From NCBI GenBank assembly GCA_037179385.1, contig CM074187.1, positions 43,124,879-43,188,878 of the forward strand: DNA of 64,000 nt. The letters run 5' to 3'. Below the pieces are notes generated by a model, which was not told the origin of the DNA, did no database searches, and was given only the letters and a program-made list of their open reading frames with translations. Source of the stretch: Holothuria scabra. Its lineage: Eukaryota > Echinodermata > Holothuroidea > Aspidochirotida > Holothuriidae. Positions 28,601-36,884 of the stretch are shown here, piece by piece (the first letter of the stretch is position 1; every line of letters starts with the position of its first letter). Position numbers and translations under genes: made by a program.

Positions 28601-31600
28601 AAAGCTCTGCAGTACTTGAAAAGATTCCCGTTGCTTATCAACTCCAAGGTCACAGGCAATATTGAGGCAAATACTTTGAACTTTGGTTCACAAAGAAACA
28701 AAACAGAATGCTAAACAAGAGGTAGCAAGGGATAGGCTTAAGCTAAGCGTCTCTCTGAATAGTTGTTTATATAAAATTCAATACAACTACCTCAGGCAAT
28801 TAAATAATCCAAAGAAATAATCATTCAAATTATCGGAGTTACATGAATCGAGGGTAACTTTCTTGTTTTCCATTTTTTTTTAAAGGTACAACCGGGTCAA
28901 CGCTGTTGGTACAGCGTGCTACTACGGTCACGCAGGATGCTTGGAAAATGCGACTAAAACATTCATGGAGTACATGACTATGGATAAACCGTGGGTATTT
29001 TTTGTCAATGCCATTACGATAAGTTCCGATGCATTGCGACACGATAAATTTCGATACATCACTGCACATTACGATACTATACATAGGCCTTGATACATCT
29101 ACGATTCGATGCATTACGTATGGAGTTTATACTTAATAAGTTGTCTTATTACTGACACAGAAGGACGGGTTTAATTTAAGATGCCAAACCCGTGGATACC
29201 ATAGGCGTTAACGATTCCCAGGAGATGGGTTACCATGACCTTTAGCAGTAGGCTACTTATGGGAAAGGTAAGCTCCAAGGGGTGGGGAGGGGGATGTAAG
29301 TTACAAAAGGCTTTTTGGTGGGCTTCGAGAAAAGCTTTTAGGTTCAATATTTACTTTCTAGATTTGTGAACATGGCAACCGTTCAATCGTTTTCAGTATA
29401 AAATGTTTATTACTAGTGTCATGAATGAAAACAAACACAAAGCAGAAGCACTAAAAATTATGCTGGACTGCATTTTAGAAAATGGTTATTTTATAGATTT
29501 ATGAATTGAATAAGGTGTGAGCTCTACGTTGTTCAGCTTAAACGTGAATTTAGGACTTGTCGATATTGCGAACCAACTAACCTGAGAAATGGAAAACCTT
29601 ATAGACCTATAAATATGTTCCATTTACAAAATCATTCTCAAATCCTCCTTCAAAATATTTGAACCGCTTTACTGGATCAACTTGTAGCGGAAAGCGCTTC
29701 ATAACTACACACAGAAATCACGATTTTTAAAATATGCCTAAGGTCGTTTGATGTTAGGGAATGGTTGGTAAGTTATTGATAGGTATAATAAATTACTGAA
29801 TATGTTCCGAGAATTCCACCAATTGTCTACAAGAATTGATTTTCCACCTTTTTTGCATCCAGAGTCTCTCCAAATCTCAAAACATCTGTCTACTGTTACG
29901 GCATACGTGAGGGCGGTGCAGACGAATGGGATTTCGGACTCAGAAAATATCAAGAAACGACAAACGCTGCGGAAAAAGCTACTTGGCTATACGCCCTCTC
30001 TTGTAGCAGGGAGCCGTGGATACTAAGCAGGTGAGCTATGAGAATTAGTTGTAGAAGGCTTCAATCAGTCAATCCCTCTGCGTTCTCCTTTTCAAGTGGC
30101 TGGCCTTGGGTAAGCCTATTTCTGCCACGTCGTACTGGCTTTCTCTGCAGCCAGCCCAATGTATTTTAAAGGTAGTGTGACATGTCAGCAAAATGACCTG
30201 ACTTCACTTGACAGTTACGGAGTGAATTTTGTCATCTTCATTTCACACCACCTTTAATGATTGCATTGAATACGTAAACACTGGTCAAGTGGCAGAAACG
30301 TTCTTATATTGTTGAACCCATCTCTACCAAGGTTCCGATGACAAAGAAAAAACTGATAGGCCTAAGCAATAAGTGGCAACTAGCTCGCCTCCCATTTTAC
30401 CTGAAAAGACGTAACCCAATCACTACTTGGGGGCAAACTTCAAACTGGAAGTGTGAAGTGTCTACCACTGGTAATTTTTTTTTAGGAAAATTGGTCAATG
30501 CGCGAATCACATGTACATAGGTGTGATCAGATAAACCATGGGTGTACTCGGTAGAGCTTCTATTAAAACATGAAATACATCCACATTGTTTACATGTGAC
30601 ACTCCATTAACGGAGGTACTACCTCTGAGGTAGGCCTAACACTCCCATGCTCCAATGTGGGCTGACGCAATGACTACATGACGTCACAAATTAGAATTTG
30701 TTTTGTCGAATTGGGATCGATCGACTTCGTGAATGCAACAACTTTAATGCAGCTTACTTTAATGAACAACTTTAATGTAGCTTACAACTCTAGCCTTCAA
30801 CTTGGTATTAATTGATTGCATGACCGAAATAAACATTAAAGGATTATTTACATATCGACCATCTCAGGTACCTCAGTTATTCTTTGAGGGAAGACGTTGT
30901 TCGTCGCCAAGATGCTTCTTACGTCATCCGTTACACTTCTCGCAACTATGTTGGTAGGGCTCTCGCATGGGACTATCTTCGCAGCGAATGGGACGAAATA
31001 TTTACTTAGTAAGTACACTGCTGTGAATCTTATAATGCTAACTGGAAGTCTGGAATACTTTCATCTGGGGTATGACAACAATACATCCCGCCCCCCACAC
31101 CCCTCCATCACCCCCCCCCCCCCACACACACACACAAAATGTAAAATGTAACACATATTCTGACCAAGTGATCCGCGAGATGATCTCCAAGTTTATCAAA
31201 ATACATAAGTGTGTTGAATTCAAGAAGCCATTGGCTATGCAAGATTGACTATGCACACTTTTCGATATGATGTCTACATACGTTTTTTTTTCGGTGGATA
31301 CACTTTGAACACGCACTGTCGCCCCCAATTTAAAGCAGGTCAGTCGTCTTTAAGAGTATATCCCGGAGGTCCTCTTGTTTCATTTAATATTTTTTCATTC
31401 AGTGTGTCTGTAAACTTTAAAGTTCCGCCTCTGAAAGTTTTTTTTATTTGGGGATTTCTGAATTTTCCAACTGACTTGTATTTAATTAAGTCCAAAAAGT
31501 TGGGCCGCTGGGGGATCTCTGAATTTCAAATGAAGACTTCAACGAACGCTACAAGAATTCTTCATCATTTAAACCTCTTGTTTTAATTTTGCTTATAAGT

Positions 31601-32698
31601 TATTATCTTATATAGTATTTTTTTCTAGATTTGTTCAATATGTGGTAAATTGTTAACTTATGGGCGCATTTCTTCTGGTAGGCTGTTTGATTGGATTTGT
31701 TCTTTGTAAATACAGAATTCAATAAAGAAAATTAATTAAGGGAAAGAGCAATACACATGATATTAAACATTTTTACCTATCACCCACAGCTTTGGAGGTG
31801 GAAGTTTTACTTTCAGCAACATAATCAATGACGTCACAGCTCATTTCAACACAGACTTTGATTTGCAAGAGGTGCGTATATGAATACACCCTACGAGAAA
31901 GAACACTCCTCTTTGTTTATATCCGGGCAGAATTTACCCCAAATGGGGTCAACCTGGGGAGAATAAACACCGAAGAGTTATCAAATGAATAAGAAGGCCG
32001 GTAACAATTTTGGTTCTTTATACGAAAAAAGCCTTACATCATTATAAAGAAAACAAAAAATTGAATTTTGAAGAAATAAGGAAAAAGTTTGAACCTTTTT
32101 GACGAAATTGTGAAAAATCTGATTTTTAGAGGAAGGTTTGGGTTCTTTAGGGGAGAACCTGACATTAATATACAGTAAGAAGCAATTTATCGGGGCGATT
32201 GAGGGTTGTCTTGATTACATATCTTATCTCACGGATGAAGTCCCCCCCCCCCCACGACGTCATTTCTCCTACGTGGGTTCCAGCCTTCCCCGACCAGGGA
32301 CCCTCGATTTTCACTCTTATACCCTTGAATCTGCAGAAATATAGTCCTTCTAATATATTTTTGAAAACATGATAAAAAGAAAAGATCCACAAACAAGGAG
32401 GATTTGATCGGTAGGTCTATGCTTTATTTAAACCATTGATAAAGATTTATAAAAATGCAAACTACACACAGATTCATTAAAGTATTCTCCCAACAAAACT
32501 ATCGTGCAATACTTAGAGGAAAGTTTTCCCTTTTTCACGTAGATGATGAAATTTGGAGAAGGTCGTGACTTCGGATCAGCTACCCGGGCCTTCAGCCAAG
32601 CAATCGAGGCAACTAAAGCCAACATTGAGTGGATGAACAAAAACGCAGAAACAGTCTCTGAAACTCTTGCAAAAAGTCTTGATGATGTTTGTTCTTGA
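1515..32698 (+). CDS. Aminopeptidase N-like M1 zinc metallopeptidase, 3' 15 exons (partial gene)
   Basis: Fifteen exons (1515-1635, 3631-3785, 6996-7109, 8696-8830, 14385-14516, 18566-18729, 20848-20945, 22608-22744, 25214-25417, 27189-27268, 28886-28990, 29863-30030, 30868-31008, 31790-31871, 32543-32698) total 1,992 nt and join in one frame of 663 codons plus TGA. In this partial numbering the protein shows GAMEN at 51-55 (alpha-amino recognition), the zinc motif HELAH at 87-91, the third zinc ligand Glu110 after an 18-residue spacer within [10 protein letters not shown], and the transition-state Tyr173 in ISYAKGAS. A beta-sandwich strand YGFYRVNYD and a helical ERAP1_C-like domain follow. 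M1 enzymes remove N-terminal residues from peptides; APN-type members are usually type II ectoenzymes, but the anchor is not in this window. No frameshift or lost catalytic residue is seen, so the gene looks functional. Placing it as APN rather than another membrane M1 paralogue is inference from overall resemblance. Confidence 0.93.
2264..3585. mobile_element. Foldback-like element with CCACTTTTGTAAT subterminal repeats
   Basis: From 2264 to 2420 the motif CCACTTTTGTAAT recurs in variant form, and from 3432 to 3585 its reverse complement ATTACAAAAGTGG recurs at least five times. Inside these, 2418-2570 and 2775-2935 form a second inverted pair (ACAGTAGGCTA, AAGCATGAA and ACATTTGGT blocks). 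No ORF for a transposase is visible. It lies in the aminopeptidase intron between the FRVWCR and GAMEN exons and is interrupted by the LTR at 2944-3426. Exact outer ends and target duplication were not settled. Confidence 0.6.
2944..3426 (-). mobile_element. Solo LTR with 5-bp target duplication
   Basis: A 483-bp unit starts TGTCACGG and ends TTGCGACA, giving canonical TG...CA termini. It is flanked on both sides by TTGAC (2939-2943 and 3427-3431). It splits one CCACTTTTGTAAT-type repeat of the host foldback element. On the minus strand an AATAAA lies near 3030, which suggests that orientation. No gag or pol is attached, so it is read as a solo LTR of a Gypsy/Copia/BEL-type element, class unknown. 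Confidence 0.75.
3631..3785 (+). CDS. Aminopeptidase exon with GAMEN and HELAH
   Basis: Acceptor tttgcag and donor gtttgg. Encodes [13 protein letters not shown] and, at its end, [10 protein letters not shown], which gives the exopeptidase GAMEN loop and the two zinc-binding histidines with catalytic Glu. The intron lies directly after HELAHQ. Confidence 0.95.
4416..5417. mobile_element. hAT-like element, CATGGGCGTCCGCA family, copy 1, perfect TSD
   Basis: Terminal inverted repeats CATGGGCGTCCGCA / TGCGGACGCCCATG bound a 1,002-bp element flanked by perfect 8-bp duplications TTTGGTAT (4408-4415, 5418-5425). The interior includes a direct tandem duplication with a 221-bp period (units starting at 4939 and 5160), each with a GC-rich module ending CGCTCCGCTTAGATAG. 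A C-tract lies just inside the left end. No transposase is encoded. It is nested inside the element at 4091-6569. Confidence 0.88.
4939..5380. repeat. Tandem duplication, 221-bp unit, inside hAT-like element
   Basis: Two adjacent copies begin CTTCAACA at 4939 and 5160 and run through GGGTACATGCAGCTTA, the GCTCCGCGCCAAC module and GATAGTGTACACAATTCAAT. The related element at 46707-47496 has one unit, so the duplication is specific to this copy. Confidence 0.85.
6996..7109 (+). CDS. Aminopeptidase exon with third zinc ligand
   Basis: Acceptor ctttcag and donor gtattg, 38 whole codons. Encodes [20 protein letters not shown]; the Glu in LNEGF is the third zinc ligand, correctly spaced from HELAH. 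Confidence 0.95.
8696..8830 (+). CDS. Aminopeptidase exon with catalytic tyrosine
   Basis: Acceptor ccataacag and donor gtatgt, 45 codons. The end reads [12 protein letters not shown], matching the M1 region whose Tyr stabilises the transition state. The SSHPV segment upstream is also typical of the family. Confidence 0.92.
8967..9381. mobile_element. MITE with GCCGCGGTSACACTA termini
   Basis: Left GCCGCGGTGACACTAC near 8968 and right GTACTAGTGTGACCGCGGC ending 9381 are inverted repeats, each followed inward by GGATTCCGATCC-type sequence. The element is about 415 bp. Flanks are TAA and TTA, compatible with a mutated 3-bp duplication as in PIF/Harbinger elements, but the class is inferred only. 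It sits in the intron after the catalytic-Tyr exon. Confidence 0.65.
9958..10065. repeat. Imperfect (CAGT)n tandem repeat
   Basis: About 100 bp of interrupted CAGT/GTCA tetranucleotide repeats within an aminopeptidase intron. A similar tract occurs at 13080-13155. Confidence 0.85.
10720..12684. mobile_element. hAT-like element, CAGTGGCGTAGCT termini, perfect TSD
   Basis: Ends CAGTGGCGTAGCTCC and TAGCTACGCCACTG are inverted repeats, flanked by perfect 8-bp duplications CTTGTTAA (10712-10719, 12685-12692). G- and C-tracts lie just inside both ends. The 1,965-bp element carries a probable inner element at 11429-12449. No transposase ORF is seen. The CAGTGG start and 8-bp duplication are the hallmarks used for the hAT call. 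Confidence 0.88.
11429..12449. mobile_element. Probable nested hAT-like element inside 10720-12684
   Basis: TAGTGGCGTGCGA at 11429 and TGCGTACTCCACTG ending 12449 are imperfect inverted repeats enclosing 1,021 bp. No matching 8-bp duplication was found, so the ends are tentative. The interior holds two tandem units (about 235 bp apart) of ATCTNAGGGGTCTGATTTTT followed by the GCTCCGCGCCAACC module, at about 11790-11860 and 12025-12098. Confidence 0.5.
13080..13155. repeat. Imperfect (CAGT)n/(CAAC) tandem repeat
   Basis: Tetranucleotide array of cagt, caat and caac variants, similar to the tract at 9958-10065. Confidence 0.85.
13235..13880 (-). mobile_element. 5'-truncated LINE 3' end (CR1/L2-like), minus strand
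   Basis: The minus strand from 13867 to 13466 is open for 133 residues. It contains [37 protein letters not shown] and [20 protein letters not shown], the C-terminal region after the reverse transcriptase domain of CR1/L2-type LINEs. The minus-strand 3' end, at 13235, finishes in a short ATTCT repeat, a usual tail form. The catalytic RT part is missing, so it is a dead 5'-truncated copy in the intron before the GASILRML exon. Confidence 0.75.
14385..14516 (+). CDS. Aminopeptidase exon GASILRML to DALNQ
   Basis: Acceptor tttacag and donor gtaacc, 44 codons. [12 protein letters not shown] continues directly from the catalytic Tyr exon; LWDALNQ closes the thermolysin-like domain. Confidence 0.93.
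15830..16134. mobile_element. TTAAAGG-terminated MITE, family A copy 1
   Basis: Left TTAAAGGGCC...CTCTCACCCCAA and right TTGGGGTGAGAG...GGGCCTTTAA are inverted repeats; both ends carry TTAA (15830-15833, 16131-16134). 305 bp with no ORF. A related copy is at 61192-61499. A TTAA target would suit a piggyBac-type origin, but the AGG terminus is not the usual one. Confidence 0.65.
16366..16545 (+). mobile_element. tRNA-derived SINE, 5'-truncated copy
   Basis: Starts at a B-box-like GAGTTCGACCCC, then has the family body: CGAAGACTGCAAAAATCGAACC, GTTTGGTGC, CAATGGAGTAGAGA, CAGTGAGCTCCAACCGGAAA and ATTGGTTAGAAACCGAGCCG. The A-box half of the head is absent. Shares this body with four other copies in the window. 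Confidence 0.75.
18206..18446. repeat. Long inverted repeat, probable palindromic MITE
   Basis: A perfect 26-bp inverted pair lies at 18229-18254 and 18366-18391 (TTCGTGTTTGTCAGG... and its complement). Outside these, CCAACATGTCCAGTTGG (18206-18222) and CCAATTGGACATGTTGG (18430-18446) form a second pair with one mismatch. The spacer is rich in CCAGCTGG-like palindromes. It sits about 120 bp before an aminopeptidase exon and could extrude as a cruciform or fold in pre-mRNA. Confidence 0.8.
18566..18729 (+). CDS. Aminopeptidase exon [14 protein letters not shown]
   Basis: Acceptor ttttttag and donor gtaaga. Encodes [15 protein letters not shown], a conserved M1 segment, then the start of the beta-sandwich domain. 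It ends two bases into a Gly codon. Confidence 0.92.
19222..19733. mobile_element. Possible MITE with CAGGCTTCCTCA termini
   Basis: CAGGCTTCCTCAAAAAG near 19222 and CTGAGGAAACCTG near 19733 are inverted repeats of about 13 bp. The interior contains a CGCGCCACTTGTGGCGCGCG palindrome and CACCCCCTCCCC. The flanking octamers agree only partly, so the boundaries are uncertain. Confidence 0.4.
20322..20585. mobile_element. TTAAAGG-terminated MITE, family B, copy 1
   Basis: TTAAAGGTAAAGAGCAGTC at the left and GACTGCTCCTGCCCTTTAA at the right are inverted repeats with TTAA at both ends, 264 bp. Interior markers AACAGCTAA-like sequence, TTCAAGGTAAAC, CCAATCATGAAACTGG and AGTCTACTACACT recur at about 22300-22430, 24912-25180, 45895-46140 and 47850-48100. 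Confidence 0.7.
20848..20945 (+). CDS. Aminopeptidase exon [12 protein letters not shown]
   Basis: Acceptor tctcaaccag and donor gtaagt. Encodes the LWYVQLT strand typical of M1 domain III, then a variable hydrophilic loop. Phases match both neighbours. Confidence 0.9.
22608..22744 (+). CDS. Aminopeptidase exon with YGFYRVNYD
   Basis: Acceptor ttatttag and donor gtaagt. Encodes [18 protein letters not shown] and the following helix [10 protein letters not shown], a strong M1 signature at the junction of domains III and IV. Confidence 0.94.
23647..23998. mobile_element. TIR element CATGGACAGAGCA, copy 1
   Basis: CATGGACAGAGCA (23647) and TGCTCTGTCCATG (ending 23998) are perfect inverted repeats. 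Inside, CCTATCCGTAGATGGTCGCC, AAAAGGCGCACCAAGATGGC and GATTTGACGACGAC are shared with the copy at 36885-37226. No ORF of note. Confidence 0.65.
24288..24476. mobile_element. PIF/Harbinger-like MITE with TAA target duplication
   Basis: GGTGCGTTCGATTTAGAGGC at the left and GCTCAACCGAACGCACC at the right are inverted repeats; GGCTCGAGCC recurs near both ends. It is flanked by TAA at 24285-24287 and 24477-24479. A 189-bp size, GG...CC termini and a 3-bp TWA duplication match non-autonomous PIF/Harbinger elements. Confidence 0.7.
24912..25180. mobile_element. TTAAAGG-type MITE, family B, inverted copy
   Basis: Reverse-orientation relative of 20322-20585: TTAAAGTGAAAATACAGTCCCCC, then GTGTAGTAGAGT, AATGGCTCTTAA, AGCTTGGTTTACCCTGAATA and GATTTAGCTGTTGTCTTGAA. 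Its far end lies just ahead of the acceptor of the exon at 25214. Confidence 0.6.
25214..25417 (+). CDS. Aminopeptidase exon, start of helical domain
   Basis: Acceptor ttttgcag and donor gtaaga, 68 codons, the longest exon here. Encodes [20 protein letters not shown] and [15 protein letters not shown], typical ERAP1_C helices. An antisense MITE copy ends roughly 40 bp before the acceptor. Confidence 0.94.
27189..27268 (+). CDS. Aminopeptidase exon [16 protein letters not shown]
   Basis: Acceptor tttgtag and donor gtaagt, 26 codons plus two bases. Short helical-domain exon; frame and homology are supported by the following exon, which completes [17 protein letters not shown] 70-bp tandem repeat starts 7 bp past the donor. 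Confidence 0.85.
27275..27475. repeat. 70-bp tandem repeat next to an exon
   Basis: Units start GATTTATCATTTACATT at 27275 and 27345 (70-bp period) and contain AGTCCCC, CGACTCTCTGGCGAAGAGCC and AAGGG. A third, diverged partial unit with CCGACTCTCTGGG precedes another GATTTATCATTTACATT at 27467. The array begins 7 bp past the donor of the exon ending at 27268. Confidence 0.8.
28105..28265 (-). mobile_element. tRNA-derived SINE, minus-strand copy
   Basis: Read on the minus strand it has a tRNA-like head with GGTTCGATTCCCAGG (B box), then CGAGTCATACCAAAGACTC, GGAACCTACTGCCGTTGTGC, CAATGGAGCAGGGAAAGCAA and CAGTGAGTCACAAC. This matches the other copies in the window. It ends in a poly-A (plus-strand T run at 28100). 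Confidence 0.75.
28886..28990 (+). CDS. Aminopeptidase exon [18 protein letters not shown]
   Basis: Acceptor ttttaaag and donor gtgggt. The Cys-containing segment [18 protein letters not shown] corresponds to the conserved region of the APN helical domain that bears a disulphide. Confidence 0.92.
29863..30030 (+). CDS. Aminopeptidase exon [18 protein letters not shown]
   Basis: Acceptor ttgcatccag and donor gtgagc. Encodes [20 protein letters not shown] and [11 protein letters not shown], all recognisable APN helical-domain blocks. Confidence 0.93.
30166..30257. mobile_element. Short TTAAAGG-terminated MITE (92 bp)
   Basis: TTAAAGGTAGTGTGA at the left and TTCACACCACCTTTAA at the right are near-perfect inverted repeats with TTAA at both ends. 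Located between two aminopeptidase exons. Confidence 0.55.
30868..31008 (+). CDS. Aminopeptidase exon [20 protein letters not shown]
   Basis: Acceptor atctcag and donor gtaagt. Encodes the YLSYSL helix and [18 protein letters not shown], matching the late helical domain. Confidence 0.93.
31790..31871 (+). CDS. Aminopeptidase exon [18 protein letters not shown]
   Basis: Acceptor tcacccacag and donor gtgcgt, 27 whole codons after a split Tyr. Encodes [10 protein letters not shown], the usual APN penultimate block. Confidence 0.9.
32543..32698 (+). CDS. Aminopeptidase terminal exon with stop
   Basis: Acceptor tttcacgtag, 51 codons, then TGA at 32696-32698. Encodes [20 protein letters not shown] and a basic helix ending SLDDVCS, the expected C-terminus of APN-type proteins. 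Confidence 0.92.
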   Translation: MMKFGEGRDFGSATRAFSQAIEATKANIEWMNKNAETVSETLAKSLDDVCS

Positions 32699-33597
32699 AT
32701 TACGCATTACGCACGTTGAAGAAAAATATCTTTCTTATTTCTTAGTAACTAGTTCATATACGCAAAAACAAATTGCATATTAAATGAGTACTGGAAATAT
32801 TTAATCGCTGAATAACACCACGGTCTTTGACAACTCAAGTCTGTAGTCTTTTATAGCTCTTATGAGAAACCCAAATATATCAAACATTTTTAAGTAAAAG
32901 GGAACTCTTATGAATATTCACGTTTCCTTCTTTATCTTTTTTTTCGCTATGTTCTCTATTGAACGATTTGTTGTAAGAACATACACATTGGACTAATTGC
33001 ATAACATCATCAGATCAACTTAGACCAAAGATTGTTTAAGCAGTATTCCAGGTCATTCATGTTAATTGTTTAACTATACTTTGTCTGAATGACTGCTCCT
33101 TGAACAATTAAAGTGAAAAGTATTTTTTCGATTCCTTCCCAGATTACAGTCGTTTCCATGGCAACCCAAATTTCCAATGTTGTCATCAGATACAGTATCA
33201 TGGTCCCCGGGACCCACAAATAACCCTTGTTTAAGCAGTTCGCTGTGTTGAAAAACTAATTGGCTACAATTTTTCAGTCTGGGCACTTGCTCTACGGGTG
33301 CTTCTAATCTCCATCTTCACTCTAAGAGCGTAAGATTCAAGTTTTAAATAGACAGAAATCTGGGTAAATCAAACACTTGAACAGTTTTGGTTCATTTTAA
33401 ACAAATAATGGTTAGTTTTACACTGAAATTGGCCAAATATTTTATCCAGTTTCGGTTCATTTGACCTGGTTTCGGGTGCAAATTAAACCAAATTTTTGTA
33501 GCATGTAGCACCTTATATAATCTTAATTAGGTCCAAGACAAGACTCCCAAAGTTTGAATGTAGATATAGGAGGGTTGGGGAAATGGCAGAATTGGAT

Positions 33598-33831
33598 AAT
33601 AAAGCTTAAAGTTAAAATTGTATATACAAAACAAATTCCATGCAAATGATCATATATTGAATTTTGTAATGTAAACTATTTTATAAATAATAAACTCAAT
33701 TATTACTCAGTACAAGTATGTATGATAAAATGTTTATTGATATTCGCAATTTGCAAAGATCTTTGAGTCTTACAAAATATAATTATACGTAATAATCATT
33801 TTCTTGAAAACTGTGTTGAATTCTTAATAAA
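33598..33831 (+). terminator. Candidate poly(A) signals for the aminopeptidase gene
   Basis: AATAAA occurs at 33598-33603, 33689-33694 and 33826-33831, 0.9-1.1 kb past the stop codon. The last is followed by a GT-rich stretch (tttgtgttaagtgtgt), which makes it the best candidate. In DNA this AT-rich such hexamers are common, so the choice is tentative. Confidence 0.3.
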
Positions 33832-33849
33832 TGTTAAGTGTTCATAAAG

Positions 33850-36800
33850 TTTGTGTTAAGTGTGTAACACTCCAGATAGTGTACTTGACATCATACATAC
33901 ATGTTATTGGCATCAATCGAGGAGAGGCGTTTTTAACAGTGAAAATGCCACGGATATCTCCACTTTGGGTGTATCCGAACTTGACTAAGATAAAAGAAAT
34001 TTATATCCCCGATTTATCCATACTAAACCGCACACACGCGCACTCTCATGTACCAGCTCACGGTGTGTGTTACCTAATGATTGGTTCATAACATGGAAAA
34101 CGGGGAAAGTCCAACATGCTTCGAACTTACTGGGGCACATCTTTAATAAGGGATTACATCAATTCCATGCTAATTTTTGCATTTTTCAATTGCAAAAGTA
34201 AATTTCGTTTCATGTAGTGACAATTCACTGAAAGAGTAGTGGTACTTGGATGCATGGTCAAAAGGATAGAGAATCCGACTTGCAGTCAAGAGCTAGGTCG
34301 GGATTTCGAGTCCTAACCAGGTTATATACCGAAGGTTTAAAAAAAAAACCTGCAGTTGTGCTTGGTGCTCAACAAAAGCCTTAGAGTAGGAAAAAAACAT
34401 GCCCGAGTAAGCAACAACTTATTCGGCCCGACTTAAACTAATTGGTTAGAAACTGTGCCGTAAAATTCCAAGTAAAGAGCTTATTACATGGAAGTAATAA
34501 AGTTCTGTTTGAAAAGACTTTCCACTCTACTTGGGGTAAATTAAGTCCACTACAGATAGAATTTACACTTCCTAACAAGGGCGGCGATCTCTTTCAGATA
34601 TTGAGGAAGGGGGCATCTTCTTGAACGCTAACCCAGTAACAAGGAGCTCTGATATGAGCGGAAGGGTACCGATTCACATGGCACGGGGACCATGCCGGGT
34701 GTAAAAAGATGGGAAGCTATGAAGCTTCTTTCCGGGAAATTTGAGCATCTGGAGAGAAATTTTGACAACTGAAGGGTAATTTCCCTTTTCTGTACATAAA
34801 ATGTAGGGAGACTTGTGAGAAACTCTTCTTACTTTCTGGCAAAACATTATACTCCCTTCCTGGGAAATAATAACTTTTCAAGTCCAGCAGGTAAACAGGA
34901 AAAAAGTTATACTTGTAGTGTCAGTAGAGTGTGACACCATTTCATAATCACCAGTTTAGGGGAATCACGTGGGATGATGCTTCAAGCCTGGGAAAAAGAA
35001 AGCCTAAAACGGTGACTGTGCTCATGGCGTGAAATGCACCCACAAATCTCTTTTCTTTTAGGAATTGTCTCCTACTTTTCCAATACAGAGTCGTAAGTAG
35101 CTAAGAAATAGAAAACACTAGTTTTTCGGCTTGACTTTGAATGGAGGCGGTGAGAGTACATCAAACTCATCAGAGCCCAGTCTTCAACTTAGATGTTTCT
35201 TTTAGGGAACAAACCTTAATAATACGTGATCCTGGGCATGTTAGTGAGCTCTCCTGCATCTTTTCACCTTGATGATGATCAAAGATCATTCGGTAATTCA
35301 GATATTTTCTTTCTCCTAAATAATCTATAGTTGGGGTTGGAGACACATCGCCAAGGAGAACAAGAGGGGCATGTCCCTTCCTGGAAAACCTCGTGTCCCT
35401 CGTGTGCCCCACCAAATGAGATTTGACATTTTAGAAAAAGTCCTTTGGTTTGACTAGAAGATTTGATACTTTTTGGACAAGAAAAGACAGCACTTTTCAA
35501 TTTCTTCAATAAAAATCGTCCAAAACACCTAAGAAATGCAATTTCCGGCTGTCTGATGGTTTGCTGTTTGGCCAGTTCAAGGTGGCGCTTAGGTCAGGTC
35601 ACCTTTCGGGCAGGATTACGTCTTTCTTTGAGAGAATCAAATTTCATTGTCCATCGACCGCTTTCTTTGTAGTTCAGCTCCCCGTCCCCTTTTTCAAAAT
35701 GTCAGCCAGTTCCGTCCTTGGTAGTAGTTTCAATATTTGTCACCAATAACATCTTGCTTGAAGTTAACCAAGTAATTTTGATACCAGTAGTAAGTCAATA
35801 TAATCACCCTTAAATGAAGACTTGAATCCTCACAAATATACTTAAACTCTTGAGCTTCCGGGGGATTCACCCGTGGATCGGAATATCGAATGCTTGGAAG
35901 GGAGTGGAAAGGGTAATCCTCTGTCACTACCATGAACTTTGCATTGGAACATTTAACATTTCTATACAATCTGATGGTGTTAATAAAGAATTATTGAAAC
36001 AGCAGCAAAAGGAGAAGAAAACCTTTTATCAAATCAATATGATGTTTCGATAGAGTAAGGCCCAAACGGAATATCAGTATTGCTGGAAACCTTTACTTTT
36101 ACACAATCAACTATCTGTTACCGGTGTTTAAAGTTAAAATGAAATTTAACCGAAGAAAAAGCGCCCGTAGCGGGCGAAAACCTTTGTAGTTTAAGAAAGA
36201 AACACGAAAATGAAAAAAATGCAGGGCACAAAAATTGGAAGATATATTCACTAGCCTACTGATTATTGCAAAAATGTTTATGAATCGATTACAAATTTTT
36301 TCATCATGCCTCAAATATTGGGGGGGGGGGGATTTAATGTGATAAGTGGGCTAGAAGAGCTCCCTGATATGAACCCCCCCCCCCCATTAAAATATTGGGT
36401 GAAATCCTGAGTACCGGTAGCTTTGCGTTAAGACGACGGTGGTTTAAATCTTCTGCAAAAATTTCAAGTTTAAAGTTGTACGGTAGCGTCTCTGTGGTTG
36501 CCGTCCCCTTGGTAGGCGTTAGTTTTTCTCAGGGAATTGTTCAAGACGTTAAAAATATTTTCAGTTTATTTAAAAAATGAGGGCGTTTGTCAACTGGACT
36601 GAATGAACCTCGGGTTTACTCGTTTATTAGTGAACAGTTTAATTATAGAAATTAAGGCGTACTGTATGCTTTTTTGAACTGTATTGGATACAATAAATTA
36701 CTGGAAGAATTTAGTAGCTGAAAATGCTAAATTTAGAGGGCGTTCTCATATCAGACAAGTCAGAGCTTTGATAGGGGAGATGTATGTTATAAGAACTAAA

Positions 36801-36880
36801 GGTCCTAACATTATGTTGCGTCACTCTGTAACAAGTGGAATTGAACCCCAACCTGCACTTGGATGTATTGCACGGACTTA
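33850..36880. other. Gene-free stretch with diverged repeats
   Basis: No exon or long ORF recognised. Besides the SINE at 34251, the stretch 35460-35700 resembles the internal region of the hAT-like repeats (AATTTCCGGCTGTCTGATGG, GGTGGCGCTTAGG). A G12/C12 inverted pair lies at 36314-36396. The rest is unremarkable AT-rich DNA. Confidence 0.5.
34251..34466 (+). mobile_element. tRNA-derived SINE copy
   Basis: Head TGCATGGTCAAAAGGATAG, GACTTGCAGTC and B-box-like GATTTCGAGTCC, followed by ATACCGAAGGTTTAAAA, CTTGGTGCTCA, and ATTGGTTAGAAACTGTGCCG. Downstream of the aminopeptidase gene. Confidence 0.7.
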
Positions 36881-36884
36881 TAAA

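Noticed and set aside
33074..33286. Minus-strand ORFs just past the aminopeptidase stop
   Set aside because: Short, without family resemblance, and within the likely 3' UTR of the plus-strand gene.
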